NCBI GenBank assembly: GCA_913043075.1
Contig: CAJWLI010000002.1
Span: forward strand, 1 to 21,734
DNA: 21,734 nt
Origin: an uncultured Gammaproteobacteria bacterium
GTDB lineage: Bacteria; Pseudomonadota; Gammaproteobacteria; Pseudomonadales; Azotimanducaceae
Direction: 5' to 3'
A program made the position numbers and the translations under genes. The notes below the pieces were generated by a model. The model saw only the letters and a program-made list of their open reading frames with translations, was not told the DNA's origin and made no database searches. The first letter of the stretch is position 1. Every line of letters begins with the position of its first letter. Below are positions 8,363-16,684 of the stretch, piece after piece.

Positions 8363-9403
8363 ATGGACCAAATCACTATAACAAGACCTGATGATTGGCA
8401 TATTCACCTGAGGGACGGGCCCTATTTAAAACAGACGGTTGCAGATGCCTCTAGGGTCTTTGGCAGAGTCCTCGCGATGCCCAACTTGGATCCTCCAATC
8501 ATCAACCCGTTAATCGCCAGTCAATATAGAAACGAGCTCATGCCGTTTGCGAGAACTGGATTTTATCCTCTGTTTGCCTTATATCTTACGGAAAAAACCA
8601 CACCTCAAGATATTGAGCGAACAAAAATAGACTGCGATTTTATTCCTGCTTATAAGTTGTATCCAGCTGGAGCAACCACAAACTCTAAGTTCGGAGTAAA
8701 TTCCATAGAAAAAATGTATCCTATTTTTGAGTCGATCGAAGCAAACGACCTTGTTCTATGTGTTCACGGTGAGGTTACCGATTCAGATATCGATATGTTT
8801 GACAGAGAGAAATGTTTTATCGATGGAGTCCTAAGCAGAATCGTAGAGGAGTTCCCAGACTTGAGAATTGTTTTAGAGCACATAACCACTGAGGATGCGG
8901 TAAGCTTCGTTAAAAGCACATCTCGAAATGTTGCAGCAACGATAACAGCGCACCATTTGCTCTACAATAGGAATGCTCTGCTAGAAGGTGGTCTTAACCC
9001 ACTCTATTTTTGTCTACCCGTTTTGAAGCGAGACACCCATCAAAGAGCTCTAATAGATGCTGCAACCTCTGGCGATCCCAAGTTCTTTCTTGGAACTGAT
9101 TCTGCTCCTCATCCTAGACACGAGAAAGAGAAGATCTGTGGATGTGCCGCGGGATGCTACACAGCTCACGCAGCCATGGAGCTTTATGCAGAGGTTTTTG
9201 ATAAATTTGAGGCTATCACTTTGTTGGAAGGTTTTGCCAGCCACTTCGGTGCTGATTTTTATCGATTTCCAAGGAATAAAGATACCATCACATTGGAAAA
9301 AATTAGTTGGGAAGTACAAAAAGAAATTAAGTTCGGGAACGATCTACTAGTTCCAATAAAAGCAGCCGAAACACTTAACTGGAGAATCAAATCGAAGCAG
9401 TAA
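8363..9403 (+). CDS. pyrC: Dihydroorotase (class II, PyrC type)
   Basis: This 346-residue zinc enzyme interconverts carbamoyl-aspartate and dihydroorotate in pyrimidine synthesis. Metal ligands are visible at their expected places: HIH (H13, H15), the carboxylated lysine K98 in AYKLYPAGATTNS, H135 in CVHGEVT, H173 in LEHITT and D246 in LGTDSAPH. The flexible-loop region keeps the KEKICGCAAGC pattern. The frame extends upstream to 8327, but I choose ATG 8363: it gives the family N-terminus and follows AGGATTAAGAG (8347-8357). rnt begins 22 bp downstream, so the two are likely co-transcribed. Confidence 0.96.
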   Translation: MDQITITRPDDWHIHLRDGPYLKQTVADASRVFGRVLAMPNLDPPIINPLIASQYRNELMPFARTGFYPLFALYLTEKTTPQDIERTKIDCDFIPAYKLYPAGATTNSKFGVNSIEKMYPIFESIEANDLVLCVHGEVTDSDIDMFDREKCFIDGVLSRIVEEFPDLRIVLEHITTEDAVSFVKSTSRNVAATITAHHLLYNRNALLEGGLNPLYFCLPVLKRDTHQRALIDAATSGDPKFFLGTDSAPHPRHEKEKICGCAAGCYTAHAAMELYAEVFDKFEAITLLEGFASHFGADFYRFPRNKDTITLEKISWEVQKEIKFGNDLLVPIKAAETLNWRIKSKQ

Positions 9404-9425
9404 AACAATCAAGAGTGTTACTTAA

Positions 9426-10058
9426 ATGATTGATCTGCCCGAGCAGGATCGGCCCAATATGTCTAATCGTTTTCGAGGATATCTCCCTGTCGTGCTCGAC
9501 GTTGAGACCGGTGGGTTCAACCCTGGAACTGACGCTCTCTTGGAAAGTGCAATCGCTATTATCCAAATGAATGATAGCGGCTTTTTAGAGCTGGGAGAAA
9601 CCTTGTCTTTCAACATCAAGCCATTTCAAGGGGCCAACATAGAAGATGCGGCACTTCAATTTACTGGGATTGATCCTGACCATCCGTTTAGGTATGCGAT
9701 AGACGAAAAAGAGGCTTTGGAAAAGATGTTTTCGAAAGTGCGAAAAGAAATTAAAAGAACGGGTTGCCATCGTGCAATCGTTGTTGCTCATAACGCGAGT
9801 TTCGACCACTCCTTTTTGTGCAGAGCAGCTGAGCGGTGCGAAATCAAAAGAAATCCTTTTCATCCTTTCTCTACATTCGACACCGCAACGCTCGCCGGTC
9901 TTGCCTACGGACAGACTGTTCTGGCGAGAGCTTGTGAAGCTGCAGGGATTTCGTTTAACAACGATGAGGCCCATTCAGCTGCTTACGATTGTAATAAGAC
10001 TGCTGAGCTATTTTGTCAGATAGTAAACAAATGGGAACGGCTCTCCTATGAGAATTGA
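9426..10058 (+). CDS. rnt: Ribonuclease T
   Basis: A 210-residue DEDDh 3'-5' exoribonuclease that trims tRNA and other stable RNA 3' ends. Exo I is DVETGG (D25, E27), exo II is AHNASFDHSF (D127) and exo III is HSAAYDCNKTAELFC (H183, D188). KRNPFHPFSTFDTATLAGLA is the typical RNase T stretch. The start is uncertain: ATG 9426 or the in-frame ATG at 9459 (residue 12, giving MSNRFRGYLPVV). The second resembles pseudomonad N-termini and has AGGA 12 bases upstream; the first has only a weak AAGAG. It lies 22 bp after pyrC and is convergent with grxD. Confidence 0.95.
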   Translation: MIDLPEQDRPNMSNRFRGYLPVVLDVETGGFNPGTDALLESAIAIIQMNDSGFLELGETLSFNIKPFQGANIEDAALQFTGIDPDHPFRYAIDEKEALEKMFSKVRKEIKRTGCHRAIVVAHNASFDHSFLCRAAERCEIKRNPFHPFSTFDTATLAGLAYGQTVLARACEAAGISFNNDEAHSAAYDCNKTAELFCQIVNKWERLSYEN

Positions 10059-10125
10059 GCCGCAGACATTTCACTCGAGTTTAGCCGTAAAGAACATAAT
10101 TCTTCTTTAATCGCGCAGAATTTAT

Positions 10126-10455
10126 TCAATCCAACTTTTGGTCTGAGACAGCTTCCCTAATTATTTCATGCAGCTCCCCGCTCTCAAACATCTCTAAAAT
10201 TATATCGCAACCCCCGACAAGCTCTCCAGCTACAAAGAGCTGCGGAAAAGTTGGCCAATCTGATATTTCGGGAAGATTAGCTCTTATTTCTGGATTCGCT
10301 AGGATATCAATATAGGAGAACGGTTCTCCGCAACTCATTAGAGCCTGACTCGCCTGAGACGAGAAACCACATTGAGGAGAGTTTGGAGATCCTTTCATAT
10401 AAATCAATATTTGATTTGAGGCTATCTGTTCTTTGATTATTTCGTGAACTTCCAT
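10126..10455 (-). CDS. grxD: Monothiol CGFS glutaredoxin (Grx4 type)
   Basis: A 109-residue single-domain monothiol glutaredoxin. The active-site CGFS is at 29-32, and the downstream PTFPQLFVAGELVGGCDI carries the cis-Pro and the glutathione-binding GGCD. Proteins of this type hold and transfer [2Fe-2S] clusters with glutathione, usually with a BolA partner; no bolA is in this window. It is convergent with rnt and divergent from argD. The grouping with rnt, pyrC and argG is conserved in pseudomonads. Confidence 0.95.
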   Translation of the reverse strand: MEVHEIIKEQIASNQILIYMKGSPNSPQCGFSSQASQALMSCGEPFSYIDILANPEIRANLPEISDWPTFPQLFVAGELVGGCDIILEMFESGELHEIIREAVSDQKLD

Positions 10456-10632
10456 GTGCGGCCTACTTCCAAAGGAAAATATTTAAAATATCGGGTCTAA
10501 TTATAGATAAATCGCAAAATTAAATCACCAGCCAATATTAAAAAGGTTGCTCATTATACAAGTTTTACGGTTTCTCCATCCTAAGAATTGTTTTAATATC
10601 GTGACGCGTTAACAATAATTGGTTATCAAGAA

Positions 10633-11799
10633 ATGAGTTCTCCAATAATGCCTACCTATGGGCGACAAGAGTTAGCTTTCGTTAAAGGCGAGGGGTCTTG
10701 GTTAATTGATTCGAATGGAGAAAGGTATTTGGATGCCTTATCTGGAATCGCCGTAATGGTGCTTGGCCACTCTAACCCTGCAATTACCCGGGCAATCATA
10801 GAGCAATCTGGTGAGTTAATTCATACCTCTAACTTATACAGAATCCCAAATCAGGAAAAACTTGCGGGACAACTTCAGAGAATATCTGGGATGAGCAACA
10901 TGTTTTTTGCAAACTCTGGAGCAGAAGCAAATGAGTGTGCGATAAAAATTGCTCGACTACATGGACATAAGAAGGATATCGAGAACCCACTAATAGTCGT
11001 CGCTGACTCCTCTTTCCATGGAAGGACTCTCGCTACTCTCACCGCAACTGGAAACCGTAAAGTCCATGCGGGTTTTGAACCTCTTGTCGAAGGGTTTGTT
11101 CGTGTGCCATTTAACGATATTGAGGCAATTAAAAATGTAGCTGCAAATAATAGAAGTGTCGTCGCCATTTTTGTCGAGCCTGTTCAAGGAGAGGGAGGAA
11201 TAAGGATCCCGAGCGATCTCTACCTTAAAGAATTGAGGAAAATCTGCGACGAGAAAGATTGGCTTCTGATGCTCGACGAAATACAAACAGGGTACGGGAG
11301 AACTGGCTCTTTTTTTTCCTACCAAAACCACGACTTTGTCCCAGACGTTGCTACGCTGGCGAAGGGTCTAGGAAACGGTTTGCCTATAGGAGTTTGCCTG
11401 GCGAAAGGACAAGCATCGGAACTAATGAAACCGGGAAACCACGGTTCCACCTTTGGTGGAAACCCCCTGGTTTGTCGTGTAGCTTCTGCAGTTCTCGATG
11501 AAATCGAAAGACAAAATCTACCGAAAAGGTCACGCGATCTGGGGCTTAGAATGAAAAAAGTGTTTGAAGATCGAATAGGTTCTTTAAACATAGTAAAAGA
11601 AGTCAGAGGGATTGGGTTGATGCTTGGAATAGAACTCAATGAACCGTGTTCCTACTTGGTGGAGAAGGCTCTAGAGAAAAAAATATTAATCAACGTAACG
11701 GCCGGAAATGTCATACGACTTCTGCCTCCACTCACTGTTAGTGATGCAGAAGCTGATCAAATTTGTGAATTGGTTTGTCAACTGGTTGAGGGTAGCTGA
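10633..11799 (+). CDS. argD: Acetylornithine aminotransferase
   Basis: A 388-residue class III PLP aminotransferase that converts N-acetylglutamate semialdehyde to N-acetylornithine in arginine synthesis. The PLP lysine is K244 in TLAKGLGNGLPIG and the pyridine-binding Asp is D215 in MLDEIQTG. SGAEANE (95-101), FHGRT (128-132) and GNHGSTFGGNPL support the family. Related activities, such as succinyldiaminopimelate or succinylornithine transamination, cannot be excluded. The presence of argG nearby favours an arginine role. The start ATG at 10633 has a weak ribosome site; M6 at 10648 is an alternative. Its stop is one base from the stop of convergent glpK. Confidence 0.92.
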   Translation: MSSPIMPTYGRQELAFVKGEGSWLIDSNGERYLDALSGIAVMVLGHSNPAITRAIIEQSGELIHTSNLYRIPNQEKLAGQLQRISGMSNMFFANSGAEANECAIKIARLHGHKKDIENPLIVVADSSFHGRTLATLTATGNRKVHAGFEPLVEGFVRVPFNDIEAIKNVAANNRSVVAIFVEPVQGEGGIRIPSDLYLKELRKICDEKDWLLMLDEIQTGYGRTGSFFSYQNHDFVPDVATLAKGLGNGLPIGVCLAKGQASELMKPGNHGSTFGGNPLVCRVASAVLDEIERQNLPKRSRDLGLRMKKVFEDRIGSLNIVKEVRGIGLMLGIELNEPCSYLVEKALEKKILINVTAGNVIRLLPPLTVSDAEADQICELVCQLVEGS

Positions 11800-11800
11800 G

Positions 11801-13285
11801 TTAATTAGTCAGAGTTCGTTTCACTGCCTTGACCCAACCTAGATACAATTCATCGGCGAGATCAGGGAGAATCGAAGGGGAAAATTGTTGATCTAACTCC
11901 CACTTTTCTGCGATCTGCTCAGTGCCCGACACTAAATTAGCTCCCATTGCAGCGAAGTAGGCGACTCCAAGGGCGGTGGTCTCAATTATCTTCGGTCTGT
12001 CAACACTGAGCTGCAGGACATCCGCTATATTCTGAACCAACCAGCTATTCTTGACCATGCCTCCATCAACTCTTAACCTCGTTAAAGGAGCCCCGTCGCG
12101 TATCATGCATTGCATAAGATCCCGACACTGAAGAGAAACACTTTCGAGAGTCGCTCTAACGATGTCATCATCAGAAGTATCTCTTGTCAAACCTAAAAGA
12201 GCACCCCTGGCATTCGGATCCCAATATGGGGCGCCAAGACCCGTAAAAGCAGGAATCAGGTATAATCCATGATCAGGAGAAGCCCGTCTTGCCATAATTT
12301 CAGTTTTCTCTGCGGAGGAAATAAGGTGAACCTTGTCCCGCAACCACTGAACCGCTGCGCCAGCCACGAATATGCTCCCCTCTAACCCATAGCTAATTTG
12401 ACCATCTAGCCGATAGGCAACTGTAGTAAGAAGTTTATTTTTTGATTGGACCGGCTTGCTTCCGGTGTTTAACATCACAAAACAACCTGTGCCAAAGGTG
12501 CTTTTCACCATTCCTGGCTCAAAACAACTTTGTCCCGCAAGAGCGGCGTGTTGATCTCCTGCGATTCCGAGAACGGGAATTGACCGAGAAAAAAAATCTT
12601 TTTTTGAAACACCAAAATCGTGAACACAATCGTGAACAGTCGGCAAAACAGATTTTGGGATTTTGAAAAGCGACAAGAGCTCAGAATCCCAAGATTGGGT
12701 ATAAATGTTAAACAACATGGTTCTCGATGCATTTGTAATGTCTGTTTTATGTGACTTTCCTCCTGTCAAACGCCAGAGAAGAAAGGAATCCACATTTCCA
12801 AAAAGCAAATTCCCTGATTCTGCTTTTGCTCTTGCTCCTTCTACATTATCAAGAATCCATTTAATTTTAGTCGCAGAGAAATAAGGGTCGAGAACCAACC
12901 CTGTTTTTTCATTCACCAGGCTCTCTAAACCCTCGCCTTTCAAATCCTCACACAAGGAGGCTGTCCGACGGTCTTGCCAAACAATTGCGTTGTAAATAGG
13001 GCGGCCTGTGTCTTTGTCCCAAATAATAGTTGTTTCTCTTTGGTTCGTGATTCCAATAGCTTCTACATGTTCGGCCGAAATTGCGTTTTTCTTTAATACT
13101 TCTATACAAGAATCTAGCGTAGAGGCCCATATTTCTTCAGGGTCATGTTCTACCCAACCATCCTTTGGAAAATACTGCTTAAATTCTTCCTGGGCTGCTC
13201 CCAACATTCGAAAATCCGCGTCGAAAAGAATCGCTCTGGAGCTTGTGGTGCCCTGATCAATTGCTAAAATATATTTTTTCGCCAT
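11801..13285 (-). CDS. glpK: Glycerol kinase
   Basis: A 494-residue FGGY-family kinase producing glycerol-3-phosphate from glycerol and ATP. DQGTTSSRAI (10-19) is the phosphate loop. NQRE (81-84) and D244 in GIAGDQHAAL match the glycerol-binding R83, E84 and D245 of E. coli; STFGTGCF follows. The E. coli loop that binds the inhibitor fructose-1,6-bisphosphate (GGKGGTR before IPISG) is not conserved here, reading KKDFFSRS. The C-terminus also lacks the tail extension that meets EIIA-Glc. No glpF, glpD or glpR is adjacent. The start ATG at 13285 follows AGAGGAT. It is convergent with argD at a 1-bp gap and divergent from the thiolase. Confidence 0.96.
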   Translation of the reverse strand: MAKKYILAIDQGTTSSRAILFDADFRMLGAAQEEFKQYFPKDGWVEHDPEEIWASTLDSCIEVLKKNAISAEHVEAIGITNQRETTIIWDKDTGRPIYNAIVWQDRRTASLCEDLKGEGLESLVNEKTGLVLDPYFSATKIKWILDNVEGARAKAESGNLLFGNVDSFLLWRLTGGKSHKTDITNASRTMLFNIYTQSWDSELLSLFKIPKSVLPTVHDCVHDFGVSKKDFFSRSIPVLGIAGDQHAALAGQSCFEPGMVKSTFGTGCFVMLNTGSKPVQSKNKLLTTVAYRLDGQISYGLEGSIFVAGAAVQWLRDKVHLISSAEKTEIMARRASPDHGLYLIPAFTGLGAPYWDPNARGALLGLTRDTSDDDIVRATLESVSLQCRDLMQCMIRDGAPLTRLRVDGGMVKNSWLVQNIADVLQLSVDRPKIIETTALGVAYFAAMGANLVSGTEQIAEKWELDQQFSPSILPDLADELYLGWVKAVKRTLTN

Positions 13286-13316
13286 TCCAATCCTCTAGCC
13301 CAAAATTAATTTCCGG

Positions 13317-13345
13317 TTTACAGCTTACCAAAATATTTATTTCAA
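13317..13345 (-). promoter_or_regulatory. Candidate sigma-70 promoter for glpK
   Basis: On the minus strand, TTGAAA (13345-13340), a 17-base spacer and TGTAAA (13322-13317) lie about 32 bases before the glpK start. The -35 box sits between and partly inside two copies of AAATATTT (13331-13338 and 13344-13351), which could be regulatory. Confidence 0.35.
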
Positions 13346-13403
13346 ATATTTCATTTTAAAATCGAAGTTTGGGATACACTGAGTACAAAGAGAGAGCAAT
13401 TTT

Positions 13404-13410
13404 AAAGGAG
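13404..13410 (+). promoter_or_regulatory. Ribosome binding site fixing the thiolase start
   Basis: AAAGGAG lies six bases before ATG 13417 and is one of the strongest Shine-Dalgarno matches in the window. It settles the start in favour of 13417 over an open-frame extension to 13369. Confidence 0.8.
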
Positions 13411-13416
13411 AAAGTA

Positions 13417-14604
13417 ATGCGTGACGTCGTAATCGTTGATAGTGTTCGAACAGGCCTTGCAAAGTCATTTAGGGGTTCTTTTAATCTTACTCGCCCCGAC
13501 GACCAGGTTGCACACTGCATTGATGCATTGCTTGCAAGAAACGGAGAAATTAATCCATCGGAAGTAGAGGACGTCATAGTTGGAGCTGCAAGCCAGATTG
13601 GTGAGCAGGGTGGGAATCTAGCTCGACTCGCAGTAATTCTATCGAATTTACCTACCAGCGCAGCAGGAACTACCATAAGCCGGGCTTGCTCATCGGGTTT
13701 AAACTCGATAGCTATCGCTGCAACTCAAATAGCCAGCGGTTACTCGGAGGTTATGATTGCTGGTGGAGTAGAATCTATCTCTGCTGGACAGCGACAAACA
13801 GTGGGGAAGTCAGATTCACATCCTTTCATACTGGAGAAATCTCCAGATATATTTATGGCCATGGGGAATACTGCAGAGGTAGTAGCTCGAAGATATAACG
13901 TCACCAGAGAAGCTCAAGACGAATTTGCCTTGCTTAGCCAAGAACGAACCGCAGCCGCGCAGAAAGCAGGATTTTTTGACGATGAGATTGTTCCGATGAA
14001 CGTAAAATGGAGAAAAATCATAGATAAAAATTCCGGAGAAACTGAGGTAGTGGATGGAATTTGTGTAGGGGACGAATGTAATCGTCCCGGCACAACTCTA
14101 GAAGGATTGACCAAATTGCCTCCAGCTTTTGAGGAGAACGGCACTGTGACCGCTGGTAACGCCTCACAATTATCAGATGGAGCATCCATGACTTTGATCA
14201 TGAGCGAAAAAAGAGCAAAAGAGCTCGGCTGCACCCCTATGGCTTACTTTAGGGGTTGGTCTGTTGCTGGATGTGAGCCAGATGAGATGGGAATCGGTCC
14301 TGTTTATGCGATACCAAAGCTACTCTCTTCGGCTGGCTTGAAGTTATCCGATATAGATCTTGTAGAATTAAATGAAGCTTTCGCTTCTCAATGCCTATAC
14401 TGTAGGGAAGAGTTAGAAATCGATCCAGATATATACAATGTGAATGGAGGTTCAATCTCAATCGGTCATCCATTTGGAATGACTGGATCAAGACTTACAG
14501 GGCACATAATACGTGAACTGAAAAGACGCAATAAAAGGTATGGTATAGTCTCAATGTGTATTGGCGGGGGTATGGGCGCCGCTGGATTAGTAGAGTCTTG
14601 CTAG
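13417..14604 (+). CDS. Thiolase (acetyl-CoA acyltransferase / acetyltransferase)
   Basis: A 395-residue thiolase-superfamily enzyme. The acyl-accepting cysteine is C91 in ISRACSSGLNS. The second active-site group is H351 in GGSISIGHPFGMTGSR, and the catalytic C381 lies in MCIGGGMGAAG. NEAFASQ, just before the histidine motif, is standard. The fold and residues allow either degradative 3-ketoacyl-CoA cleavage or acetoacetyl-CoA formation, and sequence alone does not decide. No hydratase/dehydrogenase (fadB-like) gene is adjacent, so it is not a standard fadBA operon. It converges on the hydrolase/acyl-CoA dehydrogenase pair 17 bp away, which supports a fatty-acid or acyl-CoA catabolic role. 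Confidence 0.9.
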   Translation: MRDVVIVDSVRTGLAKSFRGSFNLTRPDDQVAHCIDALLARNGEINPSEVEDVIVGAASQIGEQGGNLARLAVILSNLPTSAAGTTISRACSSGLNSIAIAATQIASGYSEVMIAGGVESISAGQRQTVGKSDSHPFILEKSPDIFMAMGNTAEVVARRYNVTREAQDEFALLSQERTAAAQKAGFFDDEIVPMNVKWRKIIDKNSGETEVVDGICVGDECNRPGTTLEGLTKLPPAFEENGTVTAGNASQLSDGASMTLIMSEKRAKELGCTPMAYFRGWSVAGCEPDEMGIGPVYAIPKLLSSAGLKLSDIDLVELNEAFASQCLYCREELEIDPDIYNVNGGSISIGHPFGMTGSRLTGHIIRELKRRNKRYGIVSMCIGGGMGAAGLVESC

Positions 14605-14621
14605 GAAATCAAAAATTCGAA

Positions 14622-15485
14622 TCACCAACTCGATAATGTCTCAGTAAGGAGTTCGATAAACTTTTGAGGTTGATCTAGAAAAAGATGGTGCTGTGAATCT
14701 TTAAGCTCTCTCACTTTGAGCGTGGGAAGCAAGCCTAGCATATGCTCAGCACTCTTTTTTGAAAAAGATTTGCTATTTTCTCCATAAATTAGGGCACACT
14801 TAGTTTTGATGTTGGTGAAATCTTCTTCTAAGTCTTCAAAAGGAGCCATCCTTTGAAGGTGCTCATCATCAAATTTCCAGGTAAACCCATCGTCTAAGTA
14901 CTCTATTGAATTTCTAGCAATATAATTAAGAATAAAGGAATTTTCACAATGCTGGGGTGGCTGAAGACGAAATCTAGATACTGCGACATCGACGCTTGGG
15001 TAAAGCTTTTGTCGTCCGAGACGAGGAGGATCGAACTGCCTGATGTCATCGGGGTGTTTTACTCCAGAATCTAGCAGAATAAGGCCTTTGAATCTTTCAG
15101 GAAAAGCCGCTACCGCTTTTATCGCCAGCATGCCTCCAAAGCTGTGCGCAACTATGACTGTCTCGCTGCCTAATTCGTTCTTTTCTGCTACTTTGACTAG
15201 CTCTTCTACATACGTTGCGCAGTTGTAAGCGTCACGATGATCACTGTCTCCCATTCCCGAGAGATCGCTCGCAACCACTTTATATTGGGATTTAAAACTG
15301 GGAGCTATAAAATCCCACCATCCAGCGTGGGCGTTGTGGCCGTGAACGAAAAAAAGCCCAGGTCCCTCCTCACTCCATGAAAAAAAATTTACGTTGGCTC
15401 CCTGTACTTCTAATGAACCCCTTTGTGGCTTAAAGTCCACCGCATTCCAGAACCACTCATTTTTACTGCCTCCACCAGTTTTCAT
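14622..15485 (-). CDS. Alpha/beta-fold hydrolase
   Basis: A 287-residue alpha/beta hydrolase. The oxyanion-hole segment is LFFVHGHNAHAGWWD (44-58), the nucleophile S115 lies in AHSFGGM and the catalytic His is in SQHHLFL (H266 or H267). The usual acid position after the sixth strand reads YGENS, without the common Asp, so a neighbouring Glu may act instead. There is no signal peptide, so it is cytoplasmic. ATG 15485 overlaps the acyl-CoA dehydrogenase stop in an ATGA arrangement, so the two are translationally coupled and probably act in the same pathway, for example as an ester or thioester hydrolase. The exact substrate is unknown. Confidence 0.88.
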   Translation of the reverse strand: MKTGGGSKNEWFWNAVDFKPQRGSLEVQGANVNFFSWSEEGPGLFFVHGHNAHAGWWDFIAPSFKSQYKVVASDLSGMGDSDHRDAYNCATYVEELVKVAEKNELGSETVIVAHSFGGMLAIKAVAAFPERFKGLILLDSGVKHPDDIRQFDPPRLGRQKLYPSVDVAVSRFRLQPPQHCENSFILNYIARNSIEYLDDGFTWKFDDEHLQRMAPFEDLEEDFTNIKTKCALIYGENSKSFSKKSAEHMLGLLPTLKVRELKDSQHHLFLDQPQKFIELLTETLSSW

Positions 15486-16615
15486 GCCACGTTTGAATAT
15501 TTCTTCAGGTGATGATCAACGTTACCAAATAACGTCTCAATAGCAGTTAACCGCTTAAAATAGTGGCCAATATTAAGTTCATCAGTCATGCCCATCCCTC
15601 CGTGGAGTTGGATAGCATTCTGTCCTACGAAACGGCCACTTTTCCCAACCTGCACTTTTAATGCTGAGATTGATCTTTTCTTTTCTGCCTCATCTCCCGA
15701 ACTCATCTTTATAGCTGCCATGAAAAGCAAAGATTTCGATTGCTCGTGCTCCATAAACATATCTACCATACGGTGTTGGAGAACTTGAAATTTTCCAATC
15801 GGCTGACCGAATTGTTCTCTTGTTTTACAATACTCAACTGTGGATTTGTAGAGCACCTCCATAGCTCCTACCGCCTCTGCTCCAACGGCAAGAATCCCTT
15901 TATCTATAGCTCCCTCTAATATTGGAAACCCTTTTCCAATCTCCCCGATTACGTGCGACGATTCCACAGAAACTTTCTCAAGGTTTATTTCAGAGGCTTG
16001 ATGGCCGTCAATAGTCGGGTAATTTCTGAGCACAACTCCCTCAGCTTTTGCATCGACTAAAAATAAAGTGATTCCGTCCTCGTCAACCCTACTTCCAGAA
16101 GTGCGAGCTGGGACTACCAAATAGTCTGCAGAAGGCCCCCCTATCACTACGGCTTTAAATCCGTTAAGAACAAACCCACCGGCGCTCTCTTCAGCACTTG
16201 TTTGGACATCGCTTAAATTAAATCTCGCTTGCGGCTCCACAAATGCTAAAGCAGCGAGCTTCTCTCCTGACATTATTGCGCTCAGGACGTTTGATCTAAC
16301 TACCTCTGACTCACTTTTCTCAATTATCGATCCTGCTAAGATAATACTTGCCAGATAGGGTTCGACCACCAAACCCTTACCAAACTCCTCCATCAAAATC
16401 ATAGTTTCCACTGCTGTACCCCCGAAACCACCGATTTCTTCAGGAAATGGAAGCGCTAGCCATCCTAGGTCAGCAAAATTTTTCCAATTCTCCCTGCTAA
16501 AGCCCTCCTCTGAACCTATCAAGCGCTGGCGATCCTCAAAGGAGTAACTATTTTGAATGTAACGTTGAACACTATCTTGTAATAGCGACTGTTCTTCGGA
16601 GAGAGAAAATTCCAT
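15482..16615 (-). CDS. Acyl-CoA dehydrogenase family protein
   Basis: A 377-residue FAD-dependent acyl-CoA dehydrogenase. The N-terminal helical domain starts FSLSEEQSLLQDSV, and KTREQFGQPIGKFQVLQHR (264-282) and QLHGGMGMTDELNIGHYFKR (336-355) are the family C-terminal signatures. It resembles the group that includes pimeloyl-CoA and steroid side-chain dehydrogenases, some of which work as two different subunits. The usual catalytic Glu (in YEG) is replaced: the aligned residues read TLFGN (361-365). D238 in AIDKGILAVGAEAVG sits where isovaleryl-CoA dehydrogenase has its catalytic Glu. No second acyl-CoA dehydrogenase gene is present. The start ATG at 16615 follows AAAAGGG at six bases. It has its own good promoter and is coupled to the hydrolase. 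Confidence 0.93.
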   Translation of the reverse strand: MEFSLSEEQSLLQDSVQRYIQNSYSFEDRQRLIGSEEGFSRENWKNFADLGWLALPFPEEIGGFGGTAVETMILMEEFGKGLVVEPYLASIILAGSIIEKSESEVVRSNVLSAIMSGEKLAALAFVEPQARFNLSDVQTSAEESAGGFVLNGFKAVVIGGPSADYLVVPARTSGSRVDEDGITLFLVDAKAEGVVLRNYPTIDGHQASEINLEKVSVESSHVIGEIGKGFPILEGAIDKGILAVGAEAVGAMEVLYKSTVEYCKTREQFGQPIGKFQVLQHRMVDMFMEHEQSKSLLFMAAIKMSSGDEAEKKRSISALKVQVGKSGRFVGQNAIQLHGGMGMTDELNIGHYFKRLTAIETLFGNVDHHLKKYSNVA

Positions 16616-16655
16616 GCGGGGCCCTTTTTATTCGATAGAAAAACCTTTCGAAAAG

Positions 16656-16684
16656 ATCATAAGGATAACTAAGGAAGTTTTCAA
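16656..16684 (-). promoter_or_regulatory. Sigma-70 promoter for the acyl-CoA dehydrogenase/hydrolase pair
   Basis: On the minus strand, TTGAAA (16684-16679), exactly 17 bases, then TATGAT (16661-16656). The predicted start of transcription is about 35 bases ahead of ATG 16615. The -35 box touches the tail of the terminator of the preceding operon. Confidence 0.6.

Noticed and set aside
10085..10115. AAAGAA...TTCTTT hairpin between rnt and grxD as a terminator
   Set aside because: Only six A-T-rich pairs and no following T-run; it would be too weak.
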